A stretch of DNA of 64,000 nt from Ceratotherium simum simum (taxonomy: Eukaryota > Chordata > Mammalia > Perissodactyla > Rhinocerotidae), in NCBI RefSeq assembly GCF_000283155.1, contig NW_004454166.1:10003067-10067066 (forward strand), in the 5' to 3' direction. The position numbers and the translations under genes were made by a program. Position 1 is the stretch's first letter; each line of letters starts with the position of its first letter. Shown in pieces: positions 46,561 to 57,169 of the stretch. The notes under the pieces were generated by a model. The model worked only from the letters and a program-made list of their open reading frames with translations. It did no database searches and had not been told where the DNA came from.

Positions 46561-47300
46561 TGACTTCGGCGCTGGGAGTCGTGAACAGTCCTGGACTGCC
46601 GTCCAGTTATGAAAATTGTGTAAACTCTTATTAAACACAAAGCCTCAGGTAGTCCCACCAGTCTTCCCCGTAACGCGGTGTTCTGTCACCTTGCTTAGCA
46701 CGGTAGACAGATGATAGTTGAGAAGAGAGTGACTTCCCGTTTTCGGTCACACGAGTGACACTGCACAAGTAAGAGTCGTCTGGCAGTTTCACTCTCTGTG
46801 GCTGGGGATGTCGTCGTAACGCAGCATTGTGGGTTCTTTATCGATGCCATCAAGCAGCAAGACTTGCATGTTCTTGTATTTTACGTGCAGGATGTGTTTG
46901 CTCCTATATTGCTTTGCTTTTTACCTGCCTTTCGTTTCACGGATCTCCTCTTTCTTTGAGGTTAGGCACTTTCTTTGTCTGCTTTCTGTGTGCCGGGGCT
47001 GCCTTTACTCTGCCTGGTCCCTACAGCGAGTTGATGAGTGACGGCTGGAGGACCATGCTGTACCTCTGTGGACTACTGGTCTATAAAACCCTTGGACCTC
47101 AGAAATATTTTTCATTTACGTTCAAATTTGTAGCTCAGTCTAAATCATGGTTTGGTAGAAGTTTCGACCTGGATAGGGAGAATGTTATTGTATTAGATCT
47201 GCATAGATAATCTGCATAAGATACAGCTTCCTTGATCTGAAAACAGGTCCGTTATATTGTTATGCCATATTCAGTATTTGATATTTTTTTGTGTAAGCTC
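46561..47300. other. TMEM38B intron 1, proximal part, nothing recognised
   Basis: Single-copy-looking sequence after the CpG island; the open frame 46827-47210 is without a known match or splice context. Confidence 0.4.
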
Positions 47301-47703
47301 AATCAGATGTTCTCAAAGTGTGGTCCAGGAACCCCTGGGGTTCCTGACACTTTTAGGTCAAAATTATTTGCAAAATAATATGCAGATGTTATTTCTCTTT
47401 TTCACACTCATTTTCTCACAAGTGTACAGCGGAGTTTTCCAAAGGCTGCCTGACCTGTGATACTGTAACAGATCGAATGCAGAAGCAGATATGAGAATCC
47501 AGCGGTTTTCTATTTGAAGCCAGACATGAAAGAGAGTTGCTAAAATATAAAACGGTGTGACTTTTCTCACTAAATGTTTTTTGCTTTGGAAAATAGTTAC
47601 TTTTCATAAAAAATATATTATTTTTGTTAACATTTAGTGCATTTATTATTTTTAAAATGAATACATAAATAATTATTTTAAAATTTTCTCAGTTATAATT
47701 TCT

Positions 47704-47918
47704 TTTTTTTTTTTTTTAAAGATTTTATTTATTTATTTTTCCTCCAAAGCCCCAGTAGATAGTTGTATGTCGTAGTTGCACATCCATTCTAGTTGCTGTA
47801 TGTGGGACGCGGCCTCAGCATGGCCGGAGAAGCGGTGCGTCGGTGCTCGCCCGGGATCCGAACCCGGGCCGCCAGCAGCGGAGCGCGAGCACTTAACCGC
47901 TAAGCCACGGGGCCGGCC
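47704..47918 (-). mobile_element. tRNA-derived SINE (ERE1-like), nested in the hAT element
   Basis: Reverse copy with the 'AAAGCCCCAGTAGATAGTTG' tail module, intact 'GGGATCCGAACCCGGG' and head '…CACGGGGCCGGCC'. Flanked by the perfect 16-bp duplication CTCAGTTATAATTTCT (47688-47703 and 47919-47934). Little diverged. Confidence 0.95.
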
Positions 47919-48004
47919 CTCAGTTATAATTTCTAATATGCTAAGTATTGATACATGTTCCCCACATAAAAACTCTTTAGAGTCAAGAGGTTTTTTGTCA
48001 GGCT

Positions 48005-48215
48005 TTTTAAAGATTTAATTTACATACATTATATTCACCCTTTTTAAATGTAAAGTTCTGTGATTTTGGACAAACACATGCAGTCGTGTAACTACCACCA
48101 CAATCAAGATATGGAACAATTTTATCCCGCACTCCAGATTCCCTCTTGCCCCTTTGTAGATAGCCCTCCCCCAGCCCCAAGCAACCATTCATCTGCTCAC
48201 TGATTTTTAGGGGTG
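48005..48215 (-). mobile_element. L1 3' UTR fragment nested in the hAT element
   Basis: 'TGATTTTGGACAAACACATGC', 'GTAACTACCACCACAATCAAG' and 'CCCCAGCCCCAAGCAACCATTC' are reversed L1 3' UTR text of an old subfamily. Confidence 0.65.
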
Positions 48216-48810
48216 CAGAGGAGTCCTGAGACCAGAAAATTTGAGAACCACTGGACTAATTGAATGCTAATACACGTGATGTGAAAAATATTTTATATTC
48301 CGGTACCAGTACTTGTAAACAGGTAAAAATGATAGAATTTACATGAAAGAGTGTACCTATTTCAGCTTTTACCACAAGTGTGTTAGACTCCCTGTTTCCT
48401 TGGACATTATTGGCTGTTATCAGTCTTAAATCTCTTGTCATTCTAATGATCAGAAAACATAGTTTTTATTTGCATCTGTCATGGTTACTAATGAGTTTGT
48501 GCTTCTTAAGTTTATTGGCCATTTGTATTTCTACTTCTATAAATCTGTTGAGTTGATCACATTGTTTTTCCTATTTAAAATGTAATACATTTTTTAAAAT
48601 GATGAACCATCCTTATATTCTTGGAATAAACTACTTGTTTGATGTATTATTTTAAATCATTAGGAATTCTGATTTGCCAATACTTTATATACATTTTTAC
48701 TTAATTGGCAACTTTTTCCTATCCCCCAGTGACTGATTCTCTAAAACTTAGACCTGTAAGTTTTACAATAAAACTACAATTCATTTGTGTACTGTGACCA
48801 AGGTTCTTCT

Positions 48811-49068
48811 TTTTTTTTTGTTTTTTGTTTTTTTTGGTGAGGAAGATTAGCCCTGAGCTAACATCTGTTGCCAATCCTCCTCTTTTTGCTGAGGAAGAGT
48901 AGCCCTGGGCTAGCATCTGTGCCCATCTTCCTCTACTTTATATGGGATGCTGCCACAGCATGGCTTGGTAAGCCGTGCGTAGGTCGCTGTCCGGGAGCCA
49001 AACCTGCGAACCCCGGACCACCGAAGCGGAGCATGCGAACTTAACCACTATGCCACCAGGCTGGCCAT
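48811..49068 (-). mobile_element. tRNA-derived SINE (ERE type)
   Basis: Reverse copy with T-rich tail, two GAGGAAGA modules, and head '…CACCAGGCTGGCC'. Flanked by imperfect CCAAGGTTCTT / CCATGGTTCTT repeats. Confidence 0.9.
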
Positions 49069-49580
49069 CCATGGTTCTTATTTTTTCCTTTCAAACATGT
49101 TGCTCCTTGAGACTCTGACTTTTGGAATGTACTCTGCCACTGCCAGTACCTCACTCCCCACTCTCCCACGATTTACATCTTGTGATTTGTGATCTTTGTC
49201 TAGATCTTAAAAAATGCTGGTGGAGGCAAGAGGGTAAAGGAGGTTGACTCTTTTCTTTCTATCTTTGGTCTAGATAAAGATAGCATCCCTTTTTTGTTTG
49301 GTTTAGGTTGTAGGCCTTCAAATCCAAGGAATGATGGTCCCCCCGCCCCTTTCCTTTTCCATGTGACTTGTTTTTCATAAGCAAAGGCATCAGGGCATTT
49401 AATAAGTGGATTGTTTTTTATTTCTTAGTTTACCTCTATTTGTCTCATAATTAGCTTTAGTTCCTCCTGAACCCTGGCATCTGATTGTCTATAGTTTTTA
49501 ATTGGCTAGTAGTATAGGTATTTTTTCTATTTTCCTGGGCATTTTATTAGGAAGTTGGGACATGCTTCTTGCAGAGCCGT
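49069..49580. other. Intron, nothing recognised
   Basis: No supportable repeat or gene; 49090-49580 looks in part like worn L1 but without firm landmarks. Confidence 0.35.
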
Positions 49581-49593
49581 TAGAAACCATTTC

Positions 49594-49912
49594 AGGGGCC
49601 GGCCCCGTGGCTTAGCGGTTAAGTGCGCCGCTTGGCTACTGGCAGCCCTGGTTTGGATCCCAGGCGCACACCTACGCACCGCTTCTCTGGCCATGCTGAG
49701 GCCATGTCCCACATACAGCAACTGGAATGATGTGCAACTATGACATACAGCTATCTACTGGGGCTTTGGGGAAAAAAAAGGAGGAGGATTGGCAATAGAT
49801 GTTAGCTCAGAGCCGGTCTTCCTTAGCAAAAAGAGGGGGATTAGCTCAGATGTTAGCTCAGGACTGATCTTCCTCACACACAAAAAATAAATAAATAAAA
49901 AATAAAAAAAAA
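49594..49912 (+). mobile_element. Composite tRNA-derived SINE
   Basis: Same two-module composite architecture as 38707-39006: head GGGGCCGGCCCCGTGGCTTA, CATACAGCTATCTACTGGGG, then double GATGTTAGCTCAG modules and an (A/T)-rich tail. Flanked by TAGAAACCATTT (49581-49592 and 49913-49924). Confidence 0.95.
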
Positions 49913-50194
49913 TAGAAACCATTTTAACAGAAAGTTTACATCATCAATTTTAATCTCTCTTATCTTAACATTTTAAGTCAGTCTTTGTCTCTTTTCTATT
50001 TAAATCTTCTTTAAAATAAACACATTTCTTCAATCCTACATTCATATCCAATTGCTATTTTCTGTAAAACTTCTTGAAAATTTAATCTACAATTATTTCT
50101 GCTTGATTTTTACACACAAAATCTATTATTTTACTCTTAATTCTCTCACTGCTATTTTGCTAACCTCTCTCAAGTCATACATGGTTCAATTAAT

Positions 50195-50525
50195 AAAATA
50201 TTCATTGAAACTCTACTGTGTATCAGGCATTATATTAGATGCCAATGATACCAAGGTGAAAGATACTGTTATAGTCCTAAAGAAACTCAACTGTGTTTTT
50301 TGTGGTAGTGTCGCATCAGGTTGCACTACCTTTCCTACACAATAATAATATTCATTCATTTCAGATACATTTCAGATATGTGCATCAGTATCTTAATTCT
50401 GATCCTCACAAATCCCTTTAAGGTAGGTGTTATTGAACTCATTTTACAGATAAGGAATAGTCTTACGGGAATAAAATAACCTTTCTTAAGTCACATAGTT
50501 TAGTAAATTATGAAGCAAGTTCGTG
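50195..50525 (+). mobile_element. MIR SINE, split or loosely spaced
   Basis: 'ACTCTACTGTGTATCAGGCATT' at the start and 'CATTTTACAGATAAGGAATAG' in the core, with an insertion between. Confidence 0.6.
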
Positions 50526-51087
50526 GGTTAATTGCAGAGTTCTCAGCTATTCTGTGCTCTCTCTTTGCAGGTCCATTTAATGTTCTTAGTTTCTCAATAT
50601 TTAGCAAGTTCTCAATAAGTTGTCGTTTGACATGGTTATTTTCTCCCAGTATTTCTGTCATTTCCACATCACATATCGGTTTCTTCTTTGCTTTCAGGAA
50701 TTAATCCGGGAATAAAGTTTGTCGTTATTCCTTCCTCTAATTTGTGGGAGATGAAAGGATGAGTAAATCAAGAATTTATCAGTTTTAGGGATTCTGGAAA
50801 GGTGGCAGCATAGTTTTGCTGTCTTTATGAATCCCCACATAAAATCATATGGAAATGTCCAAAAATTGTAAATGTACAGCTCAATAAACTTTCAGAATGA
50901 ACATGTGTATGTAATTGACATCTGGATAAAAATAGAACATTCATGATACCCCCAAAGCCCCCTTTGTTATATGATGCTTTAAAAACCCAGAGAGAGGTTC
51001 TGCCCAGTGTGAGATGGAAAAAGATGTCTAAGAAATGACAGTCCATAATTTACTTCTGTCAGTTTAGAGAATCTTACTTAAATATCT

Positions 51088-51152
51088 TTTATATTATATA
51101 TATATTATATATATATAATATATATATTATATATATATAATATATATATATA
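51088..51152. repeat. (AT)n stretch with two perfect 16-bp palindromes
   Basis: ATTATATATATATAAT occurs at 51104-51119 and 51126-51141, 22 bases apart. It adjoins the tail end of the reverse SINE at 51153, so it probably grew from that A-rich tail. Confidence 0.9.
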
Positions 51153-51338
51153 TTTCCTCCCCAAAGCCCCAGTACATAGTTGTATATTCTAGTTGTAAGT
51201 CGTCTAGTTCTTCTATGTGAGCCACTGCCACAGCACGGCTACTGACAGATGAGTGGTGTGGTTCCGTTCTGGGAACTGAACCCAGGCCACCGAAGCGGAG
51301 CATGCTGAACTGTAACCACCAGGCCATCAGGGCTGGCT
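51153..51338 (-). mobile_element. tRNA-derived SINE (ERE variant)
   Basis: Reverse copy with 'AAAGCCCCAGTACATAGTTG' tail module, 'GACAGATGAGTGGTGTGGTTC' middle and head '…ATCAGGGCTGGCTC'. Confidence 0.9.
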
Positions 51339-51339
51339 C

Positions 51340-52730
51340 TAATATTTTTTTAAGTGAAAGGAAAGTTAGTATATTGAGTGACCTGACATAAAATATTGGT
51401 CAGAGAGTGTGGTGTGATAGAAAGAGCTCATAAAGTCAGGAGACCACTGTTTAGTTCAAACACTACCACTACCTGGGTAGCTTAGGATAAGAACTTAAAT
51501 CTCAATATTTTATTTGTGCAGTGAGTGAGCTGGACTAGCACACCAGCTGAGCAGTCTCCCCTCCTCAGGAGTCTCCGATTTGGCTCTAAAGAGCTCTTCC
51601 TCCAAGCTTCTAAGTTTTAATAATTTCACCCTATCTTTTGTTCCTCCAGTAGTGGTAATTGCTTTCTTCAGTTGACACCTCTGTGATACCATAGTATTTT
51701 GTTTTTACCTTTCCAAAAATAACAATTTTATACCTATTTACTTCTTTATATTAAATTCTATCTATTAAAATATGTATTTTCTGTTTCCTGAGTGGACTCT
51801 GACTTGTACAGAAACCTGCAAGTGGGATTTAACTTCCCACTTTCTAGTTTGCATGTGTCATGTTAAGATATATAAAGCACTGGCTACTTCCTGCCCGTAG
51901 ATCCAGTCAGTATGTCTCCAGTGTAGTGGGCCAGTGTGATCTTGTGTGGACTCTCAATATGATCAAAATCTCTGTGGACTTTGTTGGAGAGTAGGAGAAT
52001 TGACATAGACCTGAGGCAAGACTGTGATAGTATACTGTTAACCTTGCCAGGTAAGATCGAGTGTTTCTGGGATTCTTTGCAAATTAATATGCAGAAAAAA
52101 AGCATTTGCTTACCAAGTTACAGGGGTTATGTTGATTTGTTCCAGTAAAAATACTGCATCTTGAATACCAGCTGTAGTTAGAGTCACTACCAGTCTACAT
52201 TTATGATAATCCACAGTCTCCAGGATCCATCTGCCTTATGTATAGACCAAACAGGCAAGTTAAATGGGATGTGATAACTATCACCACCTTTTCATCTTTC
52301 ATGTTTTTGGTTATGGCACCCATCTTTGTGGTATTGCTTTTTAAAAATATCTTGGTGAGGAGAAGAAACTCTAGGGGCTTCTACTTGACCGTTCCTAGCA
52401 TAATGGACCTTTCTTTACTCCATGGATCAGAGAATCAATAAGGGTATTGTGCCAGTTGTCAAAAGTTTCTATTCCAGTTATACATTAAGAAGCTGGGGAA
52501 ATAACCATAGGGTGAGTCTTGGATTTACTTGGCCCACTATGATTCACACTTGATCCAAAATTGAGTTATGTCATAGATAGTCTCTAAGCTTCTGATGCCT
52601 ATATGATTATTTTTTAATAATTTTTATGAAAAAGCATACTTGAGGCATAAAAGATATGTTGTTAATTTTTCTCTTTTTCTTTTTAAGGAGATAAATCTAT
52701 AAAGGGGAAAGACTAAAGCAAAATTTTACT
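51340..52730. other. Intron, nothing recognised
   Basis: No gene or repeat that I can support in about 1.4 kb. Confidence 0.35.
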
Positions 52731-52732
52731 AA

Positions 52733-52952
52733 TGCAGTCATGTGCTACATAATGACATTGAGGTCAACAACAGACCGCATATATGTTGGTGGTCCTATAA
52801 GATTAGGACCATATAGCCTAGGTGTGTAGTAGGCTATACCATCTAGGTTTGTGTAAGTACACTCTATGATGTTAGCACAACAGCAAAATCACCTGATGAC
52901 ACATTTCTCAGAATGTATTCCCATTGTTAACGATGCATCACTGTATGCAGTT
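52733..52952 (+). mobile_element. Tc1/mariner (Tigger-like) MITE
   Basis: Begins CAGTCATGTGCTACATAATG and ends with the inverted counterpart (…GATGCATCACTGTA). The middle 'GTGTGTAGTAGGCTATACC' and 'TTTGTGTAAGTACACTCTATG' are typical of a common mammalian Tigger-type MITE. The exact family name is not assigned. Confidence 0.75.
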
Positions 52953-53253
52953 TAAAAATACTTAACATTTGGAGTTGAGGCTTTAAGAAGGCTAGAACAT
53001 TCCTCTGCTGCTTTCTGGAAGTCATATCAACCACCAGCAAGCTGAATGTTAACTGTTTTGAAAATAGCTACAGTGCAAGTAGTTCTTAAAGATAGGGACA
53101 CACTGTAGAGCTAAAATAAATTAAGTCAAAATAAAGAAGTCATGTATGCAGTACGTTAAAAAATATCTTTCCAAGCTTTGTTATAACCAAGTCAGCACAA
53201 CAAATTTGAACATAGTTTAATGATTCATTTTGGCCAGAGTGTGGGATCATTTT

Positions 53254-53489
53254 TTTGTGTGTGTGTGTGTGAGGAAGATCAGCCCTGAGTTAACATCCAT
53301 GCCAATCCTCTTTTTGCTGAGGAAGACTGGCCCTGGGCTAACATCTGTGCCTTTCTTCCTCCACTTTATATGGGACACTGCCACAGCATGGCCTGACAAG
53401 CGGTGCGTTGGTGTGTGCCCGGGATCTGAACCCAGGCCGCCAGCAGCGGAGCACGTGCACTTAACCACTACGCTGTGGGACCGGCCCCA
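53254..53489 (-). mobile_element. tRNA-derived SINE (ERE type)
   Basis: (GT)n tail, two GAGGAAGA modules, 'GGGATCTGAACCCAGG', head '…GTGGGACCGGCCCC'. Flanked by the 14-bp duplication TGTGGGATCATTTT (53240-53253 and 53490-53503). Confidence 0.95.
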
Positions 53490-53503
53490 TGTGGGATCAT
53501 TTT

Positions 53504-54385
53504 GTAGATGTGATTTTAAGTGAATTTATGGGGGTAGAATGTGACTTCTTTTTAGCTTTCATTTCATAATGAAAATATTTTCATGTTAAAGTCCGTAGGT
53601 GATTATATGTACTTTAAACATCTTATACTTTGACTTAGATTTAGGTCTCAATGTGGCAAATTTTGTAAGAGTTTTGGGGAAAATAATTCTGTTGATAGCA
53701 TATCACAAACATCTTAACTTTAGGTAGGATAGAGAATATTTTTTTCTCTTTTAAATGTTAGTATATTAAAAATAAAATAATGTATCCTAATTAATAACAC
53801 AGCTTGTCCCTTAGCTAAAAGGAATACATCTTTGTTTTAAAATTGAGAAGAAATTAAAGATATGTTAACTATTTTTTTCCAACTGAAAATTATTTATATT
53901 CCCTGAAGATATACCAGCTGTTTCTGGTTAACTTCATATATTTTCATAGTTTACCTTCACATTAAACTAATTCTGGTACTAGCATGATACATACAGAGGA
54001 ACATAACACCCAAAGAACTTTGTCATGAGATTGCCACGTACTGTGAAATGTGTTACCATAGTGTGTGTACTGAAGAGAGCTTTATAGAAAGGCCTATTTG
54101 AATTAGAGAAACTTTTCTGGCTGACATAATTTTGAAAATTAAGCAAAAAGGACTGATGTAAGGGAGACTCTTCCTTTAACTCTTCTTCTTTTTTTTTTTT
54201 TTAATAAAATCATAGTTTCTTTGATTTAAGACTGTTGGGGTTATGAGTGCTTTTTCAGTGCCATGATGTGTTGTTCTCATCCCAGCCTCGCAATAAGAAC
54301 TCAAAAGAGTTATGTCTTGGGCTCAGAGAATTGAGTCAGAAGCAACCCAAGGGTTGCATTTTGCCTGTTTATTTTCTCTGCTATC
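53504..54385. other. Intron, nothing recognised
   Basis: AT-rich; no identifiable repeat or exon. Confidence 0.35.
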
Positions 54386-54394
54386 AATGATCAA

Positions 54395-54600
54395 TCCATT
54401 CAGCAGATAAATCAACAGATTGTCTACCATGTACTAGTGTGTGCCATGTGTTTTTATGTATATTCTCTCATTTTACATCCTTATAAGTTATGTATAATTT
54501 AATTCCCATTTTATGAAAATTGAAATTTAAGCCAAGAGAGGTTAGAGGTCCTACAAAGAGGTCACAAAATTGGTATGCAATCACAATTGCCTCTCTGACT
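54395..54600 (+). mobile_element. MIR SINE (diverged)
   Basis: 'CTACCATGTACTAGTGTGTGCC', 'CTCATTTTACATCCTTATAAG' and 'GCCAAGAGAGGTTAGAGGTCC' follow the MIR order. Confidence 0.6.
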
Positions 54601-55017
54601 TGTGGCAATACTAAGGGAAATTAGTGGAAGTAAAATTGTAATACTTAAACTCCTGAAATATTTCACGTATTTTTCTGACATATGATAAACATTTATAGAG
54701 CACCTAGTTTATATGAAAGTCTCTTTGAGTCTCAAGGGGTAACAATCTTATAGTGGAGCTAATACTTGTGAACAAAATCTGGAATGTGATATGCCTTAAG
54801 AGGAAAGAATAAGATAATGAGAAAGTTGAGGGAAGAGGAAAGTTATTTAGACAGACTTTTAATCAGAAATGAATATTACGTGAGTGAATAATTTGTGTGA
54901 AAGCATTTAGTAAATTTGATTGGAATTGTGTTAGTGGTCAAGGAAAACCTGGGCTTATTTGAATTTGGCTAGGCCAGTGAGTGGTGAGTGTCAGATGGAT
55001 GTAAGCCTTGCAGGACC

Positions 55018-55195
55018 TTTGGTTCTGTCCAAAATGTCCAGGAGTTTTACCAAATGGTTTTGGACAGGACCAAATATGAAGGACTTTTTGGCAGGGACTG
55101 AATGGCTTATGGACATTTTGGACAGGACCAAATGTCAAAGACCTTTTGGTGTGGACCAGGTGTCTTATAGACATTTTGGATGGGACCAAATGTCT
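55018..55195. repeat. 58-bp tandem repeat with an inverted copy upstream
   Basis: Units start at 55058, 55116 and 55174 with TTTTGGA(C/T)(A/G)GGACCAAAT, an exact 58-base period; the third unit is partial. In addition 55018-55040 is the reverse complement of 55110-55132 with one mismatch in 23, so the locus can form a stem with a ~69-base loop. 58 is not a multiple of 3, so it is not a coding repeat. Confidence 0.85.
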
Positions 55196-55285
55196 GCTAA
55201 TCAGATGAAAGTAATGCTAATCTTCCATTAGAACAATATTAAGGAATATAGAGGATAGAAACACGAGCCAATATTCCCTAATTGT

Positions 55286-55501
55286 GTGTGTGTGTGTGTA
55301 TATATATATATTTCTTTTTTTTTTTTGCTGAGGAAGATTCTCCCTGAGCTAACATCTGTTGCCAGTCTAGCTCTTTTTTGTATGTGAGCCACCACCACAG
55401 CATGGCCACAGATGAGTGGTGTATGTCCGTGCCCAGGAACCGAACCTGGGCCACTGAAGCGGACTGTGCAGAACTTAACCACTAGGCCGCTGGAGCTGGC
55501 C
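55286..55501 (-). mobile_element. tRNA-derived SINE (ERE variant) with (TG)n(TA)n tail
   Basis: Reverse copy: microsatellite tail, one GAGGAAGATTC module, 'ATGAGTGGTGTATG', head '…GCTGGAGCTGGCC'. Flanked by CCCTAATTGT (55276-55285 and 55502-55511). Confidence 0.9.
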
Positions 55502-55844
55502 CCCTAATTGTATGTTTATCAGAAGTAATCAGTTACCTTGGAATGTGTCTTCATAGTGACTGTGCTGTGATGGGCCCGTTATAGCTCTCATTCAGTTAGA
55601 GCTCCCATTTCCGGAATGTGTCCCCAGAGCTAACCAGGGTATGCCTGTGAGAGAGAGAGGGAGACACACACACGTGGAGTGGGGTTGGGGGAGAGGAAGG
55701 GCGAGGGAGAAAAGGAATGTGTATGTGTAAATAAGCATAGAAAAAAAATTCTGAAAGTTGTCACCCCTCAGGAGAGGAGTGTGATTGAATGGTAGAAGTA
55801 GAGAGGAAAGGGTAATTTTGCTTTTTATTTCTATTCACTTCTGT

Positions 55845-56140
55845 AATAATAATGATAGCTAATACTTATTGCTTACTATATGCCAGGCCCCCTTTCTGTG
55901 TGCTTTAAATGTACCCACTTATAGTCAGTCCTTACAACAACCCTATGAGGTAGGTTATTTTTTTCCTTTTCTTCTTTTATCTGTCTCTCTCTCTATCTGT
56001 ATCTATATCCATATATCTACATCTATATGTCTATATCTATATATGTGTATTTTAAAGATGTGGGAAAGCAAAGTGCTGGAGCCAGGATTTATACCTGGGC
56101 AGTTAAGCTCTAGAGTCCATACGCTTAAGCACTCTATGTT
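55845..56140 (+). mobile_element. MIR SINE interrupted by a CT/TA simple repeat
   Basis: 'CTTATTGCTTACTATATGCCAG' and 'CCTATGAGGTAGGTTATTTT' on the left, 'GTGCTGGAGCCAGGATTTATACC' and 'CGCTTAAGCACTCTATG' on the right. Between them lies a (CT)/(ATCTAT)-rich run at 55980-56045. Confidence 0.75.
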
Positions 56141-57165
56141 GCCTTTCAACATGAGGATGGCTCACTATGGCAGCTAGTGTCCACTGACCAAAAAAAGATC
56201 ATACTCATTTACTGTGCTGACTGACCAATGTTATAATCAGTCACCTGTGGGGAGTGTGCACTGTACGAGGCAGTAGTGAACAGAGCCTATACACAGATTT
56301 AGATAGATAACAATATATATGTATTAGAGACATAACGGTATCCATCTTACATAGAGATTTGGCTCTGTCATAGCATGACCATGTATCATCAGAATAACTT
56401 GAAAATTCTTCGATTTAGGGGAACTTGCTACACTGGATATTGACATCCTGTCTTTTAGTAAGTTTCTCATAACTAATCTTTTTTCCAGATTGGAACAGGT
56501 CACCATTTCTTGAGTTATCACCAGAAGCTTATCATTAAACCTTGGCATCACTTCACTTGACAGGCTGTGTACACCACAGAAAATTCACCTCTGCCAACTC
56601 ATGTTCACTCCTGGGCACATTTTGTTGTGTGGAATGGTGGGTTGCGCTATTTGAATTTTTACCTCCCTCTTTTTTTTTTTCCCTGAGCACATATAGATGA
56701 ATTCCCATGTTAATACAAGTATGATGGTGTTATTCTACTGAACTCACACATACATTTGCATAGTTTTTTGTTGTTGTTTTTGCGTAAATGGCCTCTCCCT
56801 ACAAGGTAACAACAGTTAACAGTTTGGTTGTATATTCTTGCAGACCTTATTTTATGTGTTATCTGCGTGTATATGTACCTAAAGAAATATCTAGTTTTCT
56901 GTTTTTCCCCTGTAAATGATTTTTTACTCTCATTTTTTTTATATACATATGGTTGTCTTTATGTCATGTCAGTGCATGTAAAGCTGCCACATGTTTTTGA
57001 GTAAATGCATTGTATTCCTCAGACTGGATGTGACCTAATTTGTTAAGATGTTGTTTAATTACATAATTAATAAATGAACATTTTATTTTAAAGAATTTAA
57101 ATATAATTAAATATTATAATTATTATAATTAAATAAATTTAAAGCTCCTTTGACCATCTTCCCTA
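56141..57165. other. Intron, AT-rich, worn L1-like pieces
   Basis: From about 56690 on it resembles reversed L1 3' text but is too diverged for firm bounds. An AT-rich stretch at 57055-57145 has no assigned origin. Confidence 0.35.
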
Positions 57166-57169
57166 ATCC

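Larger units (their letters stand above)
47304..48253 (+). mobile_element. hAT DNA transposon remnant with transposase C-terminus and nested insertions
   Basis: Left end CAGATGTTCTCAAAGTGTGG and right end TTTGAGAACCACTG are matching inverted termini (12 of 14 positions). At 47465-47510 the + strand still reads NRSNAEADMRIQ, a hAT transposase C-terminal signature, followed by stops. A SINE (47704-47918) and an L1 3' scrap (48005-48215) are inserted in it. No clear 8-bp target duplication remains. Confidence 0.75.
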
